A stretch of DNA of 64,000 nucleotides. Source: Flavobacterium soyae. GTDB lineage: Bacteria > Bacteroidota > Bacteroidia > Flavobacteriales > Flavobacteriaceae. Below, piece after piece: positions 18,067 through 30,312 of the stretch (position 1 is its first letter; the number at the start of each line of letters is the position of its first letter). Location: NCBI RefSeq assembly GCF_021245985.1, contig NZ_JAJQXA010000003.1, forward strand, positions 310,001-374,000. The letters are read 5' to 3'. The position numbers and the translations under genes were made by a program. Below the pieces are notes generated by a model that saw only the letters and a program-made list of their open reading frames with translations, was not told where the DNA came from and searched no databases.

Positions 18067-21000
18067 ATGAGACAAAAGTCCTTAATACTATTCTTGTTTT
18101 TTGCCATTTTTTATCATTCTAATTCACAGAATATAAAATTTGCGCATTATAATGACAATAACGGATTGTCTCATAATTCAGTGCGGCATATTGTGCAGGA
18201 TAAAAAAGGTTTTATGTGGTTTGGAACATTCTCAGGATTAAATCGTTTTGACGGTTATCAGTTCAAAAACTACATGAGTTCTTCTCTGGGAAAGAATAAA
18301 TTGTACAATGATGACATAACGGCTTTGGAACTGGATGAAGCATCAAATCACTTATGGATTGGTACCCGAAAAGGATTGACACTTTTCAAAATGGATACCC
18401 ACGTTTTTACCACTTTTTTCAATAAAAAAGAAGATCCAAATAGTCTGCCCGATGATGAAGTCAGAGCAGTTTATGTAGATAAATTTAAAAGAGTCTGGGT
18501 GGGTACTAAAACAAAAGGAGTGTATCTGTTCTTTTTGAAAGAAAACCGGTTCGAGAAAATTCAGCTTAAAGGTTTCGATTACGTAAAAGAAATTTTTGAA
18601 GACAAAAAAGGCAATGTCTGGATTGGAAGTTATGAAAAATCGTCTGTTGCAAAAATAACGATGGATGCAAAAGGAGCAATTGTACGAATTAATAATTACA
18701 CACTTTCTGTTCCGCATTCCAACATAAAAAATCCATACATCAATTTTATTTACGAAGACGCCAAATCGGATATTTTTGTAGGAACCCGGGAAGGTTTATA
18801 TAAACTAGATAAAGCCAGCGATCAGTTTGTCAATTTGTATATAGAAAACAAACAGGTTAGAGGTGCCTTAGGGCCGTATTTTTTATCAGTTGCCCGAGCT
18901 CCCGATGGAAAATATTGGGTAGGGACTTTAGGCGGATTGCTGGTTTGTAATCAATTAGAAGACATTCAAAAAGGAAATTATAAATGGTATTATTCAATTT
19001 TGTCAGATGATACTTCGCTTGTAGATAATTTAATTTCAGCACTTTACTTTGATGCTTCCGGGGTCTTATGGATTGGAACAGAAGACGGATTGGACAAATA
19101 CGACCCTTATGAAAATCAGTTCACTTTAAACAAAGATATATCACGTTCCATAGGTAATCAGGCACCGCGTATAAGAGGTTTTGCCAAAACGTATGACGAA
19201 AAAGTGATTGTAGCAACCTACCATAACGGACTTTTTATTTCGAATACAAAAGGTTCAACTCCATTACACAACACAGGAAAAGATATCGCCAGTATTTATT
19301 CTGATGATGGAAAGACTTTTTATTGCGGCCTTTGGGACGGGAACATATTAGTTTACAATTACAGTACAAATTCTTCCAGAGAAATAAAAGCAGGATTTGA
19401 AAAATCGCCCGTTTTTGCTTTTGCAAAAATTGGAGACGATTCTATGATTGTAGGTTCTTTTGGAGAAGGCGCAGTAATATTAAATACCAAAACTCTGCAG
19501 GTACAAACCTCTAAAGGGAAACTTTTACCAGGTTTTCAGATAAATGCTATAGAAAGGGACGTTAAAAATAATGTTTGGTTTGCCACAGAAACCGGAGTTG
19601 TAAAATACAACATCAATTCAGGAAAAATAGAAACCTACTCGTCGCTTTTTATAAAAGAAAAAGGAGTGCCCCATGATGAAAATGTAAGTGATGTTTTAGT
19701 AGATGTAAAGGGAAAAATATGGGCTTCAACACGTTTTGGGCTTTGTCTGTTTAATTCCAAAAAGAACGAATTTGAACCTGTAAAAAATCTTAAAGAGCTT
19801 TCAGGTAAATGGATTACCGATATCTTATCAGATGCAAATGGAAACTTATGGCTGAATATCAACAACAATAATATTGCCTTCGTTAAATCTAATTTAAAAG
19901 ATATTAGTATTTACCATGTAAACAGTGGCAACAGATTGGACGTTTTTAGTTCAAGCGGCTTTTTTTACTTTAATAATTCTAATATTTTTCTGGGAGGTAA
20001 AAATGGGATTATTTCTTTTTCGCCGCCGGGAATGAAAAGAAACAAATGGTCGCCGCTGCCTGTTATTTCCGAATTTAAAATTCAGAACGAAGAAGTGTTT
20101 CCGGAAATGGAGATTAATGGAGAAATCCCGCTTTCAAAAGATTTAAATTATGGAAAAGAGATAGAACTTACCCATAAAAACCGCAATTTTTCGATCCAGT
20201 TTTCAACTCCCTCTTTTGCAAATGAAAAACTGAATAAGTTTCAATATATGCTCGAAGGTTTTGACAAACATTGGATTACTGCTAACAGTACATCTAGAAT
20301 AGTTCAATATACGAACCTTTATCCGGGAAGTTATGTATTTAAAATAAGATCAAGCAACAGCGACGGATATTGGAGCAAAGCGGTTTCTTATAAAATAAAA
20401 ATCCTGCCGCCTTTCTGGCTTACGCCAACTTCTTTTTTACTGTTTTTAGCACTTTTATTTGGTATTTTTTATTTCATCAGAAAAGAGATAAAAAACAGAA
20501 TTCGTTTAAAACAAGAACTCCTTACCGAAAAAGTAAACAGAGAACACGACGTTAAACTGAACAATGAAAAATTACGTTTCTTTACCAATATTTCGCATGA
20601 ATTAAGAACACCGTTAACACTAATTTTAGGTCCGGCAAAACAGCTGTTAGATGAAAACAGCAATGCAACCGATTATGAAAAAAGCAGATACAATCTGATT
20701 TATCAAAACGCCAGCAGGTTATTGAATCTTGTAAATCAGGTATTAGATTTTAGAAAAGCACAGTCAGGTGAATTAAAACTAAAAGTAACTAAAACAGATA
20801 TTCTGGCTTACTCGAAAAATATTTTTGATTCCTTTAAGGAAATGGCTTATAATAAAAAGATCAAGCTCAATTTTATTACTGAAGATGATGAAATAAACGG
20901 CTGGCTGGATAATGATAAGTACGATAAAATTCTATACAATCTCTTGTCGAATGCCTTAAAGTTTACCAATAAAAATGGAAACGTCGATTTGTATATCAGG

Positions 21001-22104
21001 CTGAAAGATACAGTCGAAGATATTTTAGTAATCGAAGTAACAGATGATGGAATTGGTATTCCATTAAAAAGCCAGGAGAAAATTTTCAAACGATTTTATC
21101 AGGCAACTAACAGTAAAGCCAATAATACAGGATCGGGCATTGGTTTGTCTTTGGTTAAATCTTTAGTAGCAATTCATAAAGGAGTTATTGCTGTAGAAAG
21201 TACACAAGGAAAAGGGAGTACATTTACAGTTGAAATTCCGATTGACCGCAATTCTTACGAACATAAAGAAGTGTTTGAATATGCACTTAAAAATGACAAC
21301 CTGAGTATGCTCATTCCAGAAAAAGCAGCTAAGAAAACCATCCAGAACACAGATCTTAAAGAGAAAATACTGGTAATTGAAGATAATAGTGAACTTAGAA
21401 AATATCTGGTTGATTATTTGTCTGATTATTACAAAGTTTATGATGCAGAAAATGGAGAAGAAGGTTTGAAAATCTGCAGGCAGATTAAACCAATTTTATG
21501 TGTTGCCGATGTAATGATGCCCGTTATGGATGGACTGGAGTTTTGCAGACAACTTAAAAATGATGAATTTATAAGCCATATTCCGGTTGTGATGCTTACT
21601 GCTCTTTCTGAAAATATGGATAAAGTAAAGGGCTATGACATGGGTGCAGATGGATATCTGGTTAAACCTTTTGAACCATTATTGCTTAAAACGGTTATTG
21701 AAAATATGATCAAATCAAGATTAGAACTCAAACAAAAATTCTCCGGAGAAATAGAAAGCAAAATAAGCATGCTTACACATTCTCCAATTGATGAAGAATT
21801 TATGGAAAAAGTAACTAATCTAATCAATGATAATTTAAGTGAAGTAGATCTCTCTACAGACTTTTTGTGCGATAAACTGGGCGTGAGTTCTTCAAAATTA
21901 TATAGAAAAATTAAGGAACTGACAGATTTGGCACCAAACGAATTTATTAGAACCATTCGTTTAAAAAAATCGGCAGAACTGCTCAAAACTAAAAAATATA
22001 ATGTTTCTGAAGTAACCAATCTTGTAGGCTTTAATGATCCTTTATATTTCAGTAGATGTTTTAAAAAACAGTTTGGTTTCCCGCCGAGTAAGCTTATTAA
22101 TTAA
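18067..22104 (+). CDS. Hybrid two-component system regulator (HTCS)
   Basis: This is a 1345-residue one-protein signalling chain. A signal peptide ends HSNSQ. A periplasmic two-component-regulator beta-propeller with repeated MWFGT/LWIGT motifs runs from about 25 to 680, then a Y_Y_Y domain (about 700-775). One membrane segment lies near 780-805. A histidine kinase follows with SHELRTP (H844), N-box NALKF, DDGIGIP and GSGIGLSLV. A receiver has VADVMMP (D1148), and an AraC-type DNA-binding domain ends the protein. HTCS proteins bind a released oligosaccharide in the periplasm and activate the adjacent locus. It follows the phosphoesterase by 52 bp. It probably controls SusC/SusD and the surrounding glycosidases. 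Confidence 0.95.
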   Translation: MRQKSLILFLFFAIFYHSNSQNIKFAHYNDNNGLSHNSVRHIVQDKKGFMWFGTFSGLNRFDGYQFKNYMSSSLGKNKLYNDDITALELDEASNHLWIGTRKGLTLFKMDTHVFTTFFNKKEDPNSLPDDEVRAVYVDKFKRVWVGTKTKGVYLFFLKENRFEKIQLKGFDYVKEIFEDKKGNVWIGSYEKSSVAKITMDAKGAIVRINNYTLSVPHSNIKNPYINFIYEDAKSDIFVGTREGLYKLDKASDQFVNLYIENKQVRGALGPYFLSVARAPDGKYWVGTLGGLLVCNQLEDIQKGNYKWYYSILSDDTSLVDNLISALYFDASGVLWIGTEDGLDKYDPYENQFTLNKDISRSIGNQAPRIRGFAKTYDEKVIVATYHNGLFISNTKGSTPLHNTGKDIASIYSDDGKTFYCGLWDGNILVYNYSTNSSREIKAGFEKSPVFAFAKIGDDSMIVGSFGEGAVILNTKTLQVQTSKGKLLPGFQINAIERDVKNNVWFATETGVVKYNINSGKIETYSSLFIKEKGVPHDENVSDVLVDVKGKIWASTRFGLCLFNSKKNEFEPVKNLKELSGKWITDILSDANGNLWLNINNNNIAFVKSNLKDISIYHVNSGNRLDVFSSSGFFYFNNSNIFLGGKNGIISFSPPGMKRNKWSPLPVISEFKIQNEEVFPEMEINGEIPLSKDLNYGKEIELTHKNRNFSIQFSTPSFANEKLNKFQYMLEGFDKHWITANSTSRIVQYTNLYPGSYVFKIRSSNSDGYWSKAVSYKIKILPPFWLTPTSFLLFLALLFGIFYFIRKEIKNRIRLKQELLTEKVNREHDVKLNNEKLRFFTNISHELRTPLTLILGPAKQLLDENSNATDYEKSRYNLIYQNASRLLNLVNQVLDFRKAQSGELKLKVTKTDILAYSKNIFDSFKEMAYNKKIKLNFITEDDEINGWLDNDKYDKILYNLLSNALKFTNKNGNVDLYIRLKDTVEDILVIEVTDDGIGIPLKSQEKIFKRFYQATNSKANNTGSGIGLSLVKSLVAIHKGVIAVESTQGKGSTFTVEIPIDRNSYEHKEVFEYALKNDNLSMLIPEKAAKKTIQNTDLKEKILVIEDNSELRKYLVDYLSDYYKVYDAENGEEGLKICRQIKPILCVADVMMPVMDGLEFCRQLKNDEFISHIPVVMLTALSENMDKVKGYDMGADGYLVKPFEPLLLKTVIENMIKSRLELKQKFSGEIESKISMLTHSPIDEEFMEKVTNLINDNLSEVDLSTDFLCDKLGVSSSKLYRKIKELTDLAPNEFIRTIRLKKSAELLKTKKYNVSEVTNLVGFNDPLYFSRCFKKQFGFPPSKLIN

Positions 22105-22618
22105 TTTTTATCGCCACAGATTATACAGATTAAAAGGATTTTTTCTTTCGCGGCTAATTACACGAATTTCCACAAATTATTTTGGTAAATATTTTGAAGA
22201 ATATAGCCCGTGGTTTCAACTACGGGAACACAATGCATATCTGCAATCTAATTTCCTCGCGACGTCTCCCGCGGTTGAAACCACGGGCTATATTGAAAAG
22301 CTATGTTCCAAGATGAAATAAAATCCTTTTAATCTGTGTAATCTGTGGCAAAAAATCAGCAATTTAATTTCTCTCATAACATCTCCCGCAGTTGAAACCG
22401 CGGGCTATATTGAAAAGTTATGTTCCAGCACAAAATAAAATCCTTTTAATCTGTGTAATCTGTGGCAAAAAAATCAACAATTTAATTTCTCTCATAACGT
22501 CTTCTGCGGTTGAAACCGCAGGCTATACTTGATACGCTGGAATCAAAAAAAAGCTAAATAATCCATGAAAAATCCTGTAATAATCAAAATCATCCATGTT
22601 TTTGATGTATTAATCCAT
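22105..22618. repeat. Nested inverted repeat followed by 117-118 bp tandem repeats
   Basis: The outer arms at 22113-22142 and 22321-22350 are about 30 bp with one mismatch (gccacagatta...). Inner arms at 22201-22225 and 22266-22290 are the atagcccgtggtttcaac type. The right half is then repeated, with gcggttgaaa or gcagttgaaa starting at 22271, 22388 and 22506, a period of 117-118 bp. The repeat gttgaaacc(a/g)cgggctat appears in each copy. It is non-coding and separates the regulator gene from the inositol oxygenase gene. Confidence 0.85.
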
Positions 22619-22647
22619 TTTGAACGGTAGATGTAATTCTATTTTTG
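22619..22647 (+). promoter_or_regulatory. Promoter of the inositol oxygenase gene
   Basis: TTTG at 22619-22622 and TATTTTTG at 22640-22647, with a 17-bp spacer, match the Bacteroidota -33/-7 consensus. The ATG follows 28 bp later. Confidence 0.65.
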
Positions 22648-22675
22648 TGTTATAACTTTTAAACTTTTTAGCATT

Positions 22676-23554
22676 ATGAAAAAGCATATAGACACAGACA
22701 ATCCGTTGAATAATTTAGATGAATGGGAAGATGATTTGTTATTGCGATATCCTGATCCTTCTGAAAGTGCACCGGAAAAAACAAAAGAAGAATTCAGGAA
22801 TTATGTCGATTCTGAAAGAGTAGAAACGGTTAAGGAGTTTTACAGAATAAACCATACCTATCAAACTTATGATTTTGTGTGCAGCAAAGAACAGGAGTTT
22901 TTACAATTCAATAAAAAAGAAATGTCAATTTGGGAAGCCGTTGACTTTTTAAATACGCTGGTAGACGACAGTGATCCGGATATTGACTTAGATCAGACAC
23001 AGCACCTTTTACAGACTTCTGAAGCTATTAGAGCAGACGGTCACCCGGATTGGTTTGTACTTACAGGCTTTATTCATGATTTGGGTAAAATTTTATGTTT
23101 GTTCGGAGAACCGCAGTGGGCAGTTGTCGGCGACACATTCCCGGTTGGCTGTGCCTATTCAGATAAGATTGTTTACCCAGAGTTTTTTAAAGAAAATCCC
23201 GATTATACAGACGAAAGATTCAATACCAAATTTGGTGTTTACACAGAAAACTGCGGACTGGATAATGTAAAAATGAGCTGGGGACATGACGAATATCTGT
23301 ATCAGATTATGAAAGATTATCTTCCGGATCCGGCTTTATATATGATTCGTTATCATTCATTCTATTCACAGCATAAAGAAAATGCTTATGCCCATTTAAT
23401 GAATGAAAAAGATATCGAAATGTTTGACTGGGTAAGAAAATTTAATCCGTACGATTTATACACTAAAGCTCCCGTTAAACCAGATGTAAAAGCATTGCTT
23501 CCTTATTATAAAGAATTAGTAGCTAAATATTTACCTGAGAAGCTGAAGTTTTAA
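22676..23554 (+). CDS. Myo-inositol oxygenase (MIOX)
   Basis: The cytosolic non-haem di-iron enzyme cleaves myo-inositol with O2 to D-glucuronate. At 292 residues it has the usual length, without a signal peptide. All six iron ligands known from mouse MIOX can be placed: H110 ([11 protein letters not shown]), H134 and D135 (IHDLGK), H204 (WGHDEYLY), H227 (YHSFYSQH) and D260 (NPYDLYTK). This makes an active enzyme likely. It has its own promoter and sits between the HTCS regulator and the beta-galactosidase. In this locus it would feed inositol into the hexuronate pathway, converging with galacturonate released by the GH28 enzymes. MIOX is mainly a eukaryotic family with scattered bacterial members. 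Confidence 0.94.
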   Translation: MKKHIDTDNPLNNLDEWEDDLLLRYPDPSESAPEKTKEEFRNYVDSERVETVKEFYRINHTYQTYDFVCSKEQEFLQFNKKEMSIWEAVDFLNTLVDDSDPDIDLDQTQHLLQTSEAIRADGHPDWFVLTGFIHDLGKILCLFGEPQWAVVGDTFPVGCAYSDKIVYPEFFKENPDYTDERFNTKFGVYTENCGLDNVKMSWGHDEYLYQIMKDYLPDPALYMIRYHSFYSQHKENAYAHLMNEKDIEMFDWVRKFNPYDLYTKAPVKPDVKALLPYYKELVAKYLPEKLKF

Positions 23555-23564
23555 AAAGGTTACA

Positions 23565-23702
23565 TAAACACATAGAAACATAGATTTTCTTTTGAGCATA
23601 ATAAAGATCTATTAAAAGAAGCTAATTTCTCATACATAGCTATGTGTTTTTATAATAAGTGAAACGCTTTTTGAGACAAAGAAAACTATGTTTCTATGTG
23701 TT
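23565..23702. repeat. Repeat element R2 (acacatagaaacatag family)
   Basis: The arms aaacacatagaaacatag and ctatgtttctatgtgtt enclose acatagctatgtgt and aagtgaaacgctttttg. It fills the gap between the inositol oxygenase and GH2 genes. Confidence 0.85.
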
Positions 23703-23704
23703 AG

Positions 23705-26878
<3,174 letters not shown>

Positions 26879-27056
26879 AATGTGTTCAGTGTTCAGTTTT
26901 TCAGTGTTCAGTTGCTGTTCTCAGTCTACAGCCTCAGTTTTCAGTGAAAACTGCGACTAAAACTGACCACTAATAAAAAAACTGATCACTAAAAACCTGA
27001 CCACTGACCACTATATAAACTGAACACTATCAACTGACCACTGAATACTATAAAAA
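26879..27056. repeat. Cluster of short CAGTGTTCAGT / ACTGACCACT repeats
   Basis: The gap is almost entirely built of variants of cagtgttcagt on the left and actgaccact or actgaacact on the right. The halves are largely complementary and could fold into one long imperfect hairpin. It separates two co-directional genes and does not resemble the other repeat families here. Confidence 0.75.
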
Positions 27057-28199
27057 ATGAGTAACACTACAAATGGAAGATTAATTTCTTTAGATGCCTT
27101 GCGCGGATTTGTGATGTTTTGGATTATGAGCGGTGAACATATTATTCATGCTCTGGCCAAAGCTGCCCCAATTCCTTTTTTTATCTGGATGTCATCACAG
27201 CTGCATCATGCAGAATGGAATGGAATTACATTTTATGATATGATTTTTCCTGTGTTTCTGTTTGTTGCAGGAGTTTCAATGCCGTATTCTTTTGAAAAGA
27301 AAATGCAGCTGGCAGGTGTAAAAACACCAAAAGATTTACCAGGAAACGAAAAGCGAAAAATATACTTATCAATGCTTAAAAGAACCTGTATTTTACTGGT
27401 TTTAGGATTTGTAGTAAATGGGTTATTGCGATTTGACGGTTTCGATCATACACGTTTTGCAAGTGTTTTAGGAAGAATTGGACTGGCTTGGTTTTTTGCC
27501 GGAATCATCTTTTTGAATTTTGATTTAAAAAAACAATTAATCTGGTTCGTCGGTATTTTGATTGGCTATTACGCAGCAATGAAATGGATTCCAGTACCTG
27601 ATTTTGGTGCCGGAGTTTTAACTAAAGAAGGTTCATTAGAAGGATACATTGATCGCCTGCTTTTACCGGGCAGACTGCACAGTACCGTTTATGATCCAGA
27701 AGGAATATTTTCTACCATACCCGCTGTTGCTACAGCTTTATTGGGTGTTTTTACAGGAACATTTTTAAAAGCAAAATGTCCTTTTTCGATAAAAGTAAAG
27801 CTGCTTTTAATGGCTCTTACAGCAGTAATCCTGATTATTGCAGGATTATTTTGGGACATTAATTTCCCAATTAATAAACATTTATGGACAAGTTCATTTG
27901 TATGTTTTGTTGGAGGATTCAGTATTTTGTTTTTTGTCTTTTTTTATCTGACAATTGATTTGTTTGGATTTCATAAATGGGCATTCCCATTAATCTTAAT
28001 CGGTTCAAATTCTATTTTAATTTATATCGCCGCAGAAGGTTTAGTAGATTTTAAACATACGGCAGATTATGTTTTTGGAGGACTCATAAATTTTCTGCCG
28101 CTCATTTGGCAACCAGTGTTTGCTGCTTTATCTGTAACAGTTGTACAGCTTATTTTACTGTACTTTTTATATAAAAGAAAATGGTTTCTAAAAATTTAG
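27057..28199 (+). CDS. HGSNAT-like transmembrane acetyltransferase (DUF5009)
   Basis: This polytopic inner-membrane protein of 380 residues has about ten hydrophobic segments. Motifs closely follow human heparan-alpha-glucosaminide N-acetyltransferase: RLISLDALRGF, HAEWNGITFYDMIFPVF, LGRIGLAWFF, YDPEGIFSTIPA, NKHLWTSSFV and GSNSILIYI. H51, in HAEWNG, aligns with the proposed acetyl-accepting histidine of HGSNAT (HASWNG). In lysosomes this enzyme acetylates terminal alpha-glucosamine so that NAGLU can cleave it. The NAGLU family member (GH89) is encoded in the same locus. The family match is strong. The acetyl acceptor here is inference. Confidence 0.88.
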   Translation: MSNTTNGRLISLDALRGFVMFWIMSGEHIIHALAKAAPIPFFIWMSSQLHHAEWNGITFYDMIFPVFLFVAGVSMPYSFEKKMQLAGVKTPKDLPGNEKRKIYLSMLKRTCILLVLGFVVNGLLRFDGFDHTRFASVLGRIGLAWFFAGIIFLNFDLKKQLIWFVGILIGYYAAMKWIPVPDFGAGVLTKEGSLEGYIDRLLLPGRLHSTVYDPEGIFSTIPAVATALLGVFTGTFLKAKCPFSIKVKLLLMALTAVILIIAGLFWDINFPINKHLWTSSFVCFVGGFSILFFVFFYLTIDLFGFHKWAFPLILIGSNSILIYIAAEGLVDFKHTADYVFGGLINFLPLIWQPVFAALSVTVVQLILLYFLYKRKWFLKI

Positions 28200-28215
28200 A
28201 ATAAAGAAAATTTTT

Positions 28216-28347
28216 AACACATAGAAACATAGATTTATTTTTTATGCAAGAGAATAAAAAAGAGAAAATAAGAACACACATAGCTATGTGAATTTAGAAT
28301 AAATGAAATGCCTTTATAGAGTTTATAAAGCTATGTTTCTATGTGTC
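28216..28347. repeat. Repeat element R3 (acacatagaaacatag family)
   Basis: The arms aacacatagaaacatag and ctatgtttctatgtgt surround cacatagctatgtg. The core has drifted to aaatgaaatgccttta. It lies between the acetyltransferase and symporter genes. Confidence 0.8.
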
Positions 28348-28413
28348 TAAAAAATTATTAAGCTCTATTTTAAAATACATTTTACTATCTAACCACACAA
28401 TAACCACACCATT

Positions 28414-30051
28414 ATGAATGTATTACAAACCGCAGATTACATTGTTTTCTTTATTTACTTTGTCATAGTCACGGCATATGGAATGTATATTTACAGAAGC
28501 AAGAAAACCGCAGCGACCAGTTCCAACGAATATTTTTTAGCAGAAGGATCACTTACCTGGTGGGCAATTGGAGCATCACTTATAGCTTCTAATATTTCAG
28601 CGGAACATTTTATCGGTATGAGCGGTTCGGGCTTCGCAATCGGGCTTGCGATTGCTTCTTATGAATGGATGTCAGCAGCCACATTAATTATCGTGGCCAT
28701 GTTTATCTTACCAATTTATCTTAAAAACAAGATATTTACCATGCCGCAGTTTCTGGCCAAAAGATACAGCGGAACAGTAAGTACTATTATGGCTGTTATT
28801 TGGCTGTTAATCTATGTGTTTGTAAATCTTACATCTATCATTTATTTGGGGGCTTTGGCTATTTCATCAATTGCGCCGGTAAGCTTTCAGTTTTGTGTTA
28901 TTGCATTAAGTTTATTCTCTGTTATTGTTACTTTAGGAGGAATGAAAGTAATCGGATATACAGATATGTTTCAGGTTATAGTATTAATTCTTGGAGGATT
29001 AGTAACAACATATCTGGCATTGACCTTACTTTCAGATCAGTTTGGTTTTGGAAAAGATATTTTAAAGGGACTGGCTGTCATTGCTGATGAAGCGCCGGAA
29101 CATTTACACATGATATTAGACAAATCAAATCCGCATTATAATGAATTGCCGGGAATGTCTGTTTTGGTTGGAGGTATGTTAATCAATAATCTGGCTTATT
29201 GGGGATGTAATCAATATATTGTTCAGAGAGCTTTAGGTGCCGATTTAAAAACTGCGCGCAAAGGAATTTTGTTTGCTGCTTTTCTAAAATTATTAGTTCC
29301 AATTATTGCCGTTTTACCGGGTATTGCCATGTTTGTAATGCATGAAAACGGAATGTTTCAGCAGGAAATGGTAGATGCCGCAGGGGTTTTAAAACCAGAT
29401 CAGGCTTATCCAACTTTAATGAATTTACTTCCTGCTGGGTTAAAAGGAGTAGCCTTAGCGGCTTTGACAGCGGCAATTGTAGCTTCTTTGGCAGGAAAAG
29501 CAAATAGTATTTCGACTATTTTTTCTTTAGATATTTATAAAAAATATTTTAATTCTCAGGCAACAGAAAAAAAACTGGTACGTACAGGAAGATGGTGTGT
29601 AGTAGTCTGTATGATTATTGCAGCTTTTGTAGCTCCGGCATTAAAAACATTAGATCAGGCATATCAATTTATACAAGAATATGTGGGATTCTTTTCTCCG
29701 GGAGTTTTAGCAATTTTCTTATTGGGAATGTTCTGGAAAAAAACAACGCCATCAGCCGGACTTGCGGGCGCATTGTTAACAGTACCACTCGCGGCTATAT
29801 TGAAATTCTTGCCAATGTGGACAGATGGCGCTTTTCCTGATTATCCTTTCTTAGACAGAATGACTATTGTTTTCTTTTTAATTGTGTTTATAATGGTTGG
29901 CCTTAGTTTGGCAAAACCACTTTCAGAGCAAGAGACTGAAATCCATGCAATAGAAGTCGATAACTCTATGTTTAAAGTGTCTTCAGAATTTATTGTCGGC
30001 TCATTTATTATCTGCGGAATATTAGTGGCTTTATATACTGTTTTTTGGTAA
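28414..30051 (+). CDS. Sodium/solute symporter, SSS (SLC5) family, SGLT-like
   Basis: The inner-membrane protein of 545 residues has about 14 hydrophobic segments and the LeuT-fold SSS pattern. It has EYFLAEGSLTWWAIGASLIASNISAEHFIGMSGSGFA near the N terminus, as in vSGLT-like sugar symporters, with GGMKVIGYTDMFQ and ALTAAIVASLAGKANSISTIF later. It should couple sodium entry to uptake of a sugar or polyol released in the periplasm. The SLC5 family includes glucose, galactose and myo-inositol carriers. With an inositol oxygenase nearby, inositol is a possible but unproven substrate; galactose is equally plausible. Confidence 0.9.
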   Translation: MNVLQTADYIVFFIYFVIVTAYGMYIYRSKKTAATSSNEYFLAEGSLTWWAIGASLIASNISAEHFIGMSGSGFAIGLAIASYEWMSAATLIIVAMFILPIYLKNKIFTMPQFLAKRYSGTVSTIMAVIWLLIYVFVNLTSIIYLGALAISSIAPVSFQFCVIALSLFSVIVTLGGMKVIGYTDMFQVIVLILGGLVTTYLALTLLSDQFGFGKDILKGLAVIADEAPEHLHMILDKSNPHYNELPGMSVLVGGMLINNLAYWGCNQYIVQRALGADLKTARKGILFAAFLKLLVPIIAVLPGIAMFVMHENGMFQQEMVDAAGVLKPDQAYPTLMNLLPAGLKGVALAALTAAIVASLAGKANSISTIFSLDIYKKYFNSQATEKKLVRTGRWCVVVCMIIAAFVAPALKTLDQAYQFIQEYVGFFSPGVLAIFLLGMFWKKTTPSAGLAGALLTVPLAAILKFLPMWTDGAFPDYPFLDRMTIVFFLIVFIMVGLSLAKPLSEQETEIHAIEVDNSMFKVSSEFIVGSFIICGILVALYTVFW

Positions 30052-30061
30052 TTTTATTTTG

Positions 30062-30303
30062 CTGCGAAGACACAAAGGCTCAAAGTTTATTTAAAAAGAT
30101 AATTCAAAATTGCTCAAAAGACGCAGAAACGTAAAGTTTTTTGCCACAGATTGTAGGATTAAAAAGGATTTTTGCTTCACGCAGATTTAAAAAAGATTTA
30201 AGCAGATTCCGCAGATATCTAAAAAAAAATCGAATTAAATCTGCCAAAATCTACGACATCTGCGTGAAACAAAAACTTCGCGACTTTGCGAGACTAAATA
30301 AAT
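30062..30303. repeat. Composite intergenic repeats before the first GH28 gene
   Basis: Gap material includes gccacagatt (family seen at 13021 and 22113). An inverted pair gcttcacgcagattt near 30171 and catctgcgtgaaac near 30257 follows, then cttcgcgactttgcgag. No gene was seen. Confidence 0.65.
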
Positions 30304-30312
30304 AAAAAAGTA

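Noticed and set aside
18352..22019. Several minus-strand open frames of 60-128 residues
   Set aside because: They mirror the coding strand of the HTCS gene, with composition expected of antisense frames.
22034..22321. 95-residue open frame overlapping the end of the HTCS gene
   Set aside because: It lies inside the regulator gene and the repeat block in another frame, with no promoter or recognisable protein features.
22266..22520. CRISPR array
   Set aside because: Repeat period is 117-118 bp with near-identical contents between the units and no short repeat/unique spacer pattern; no cas genes are nearby.
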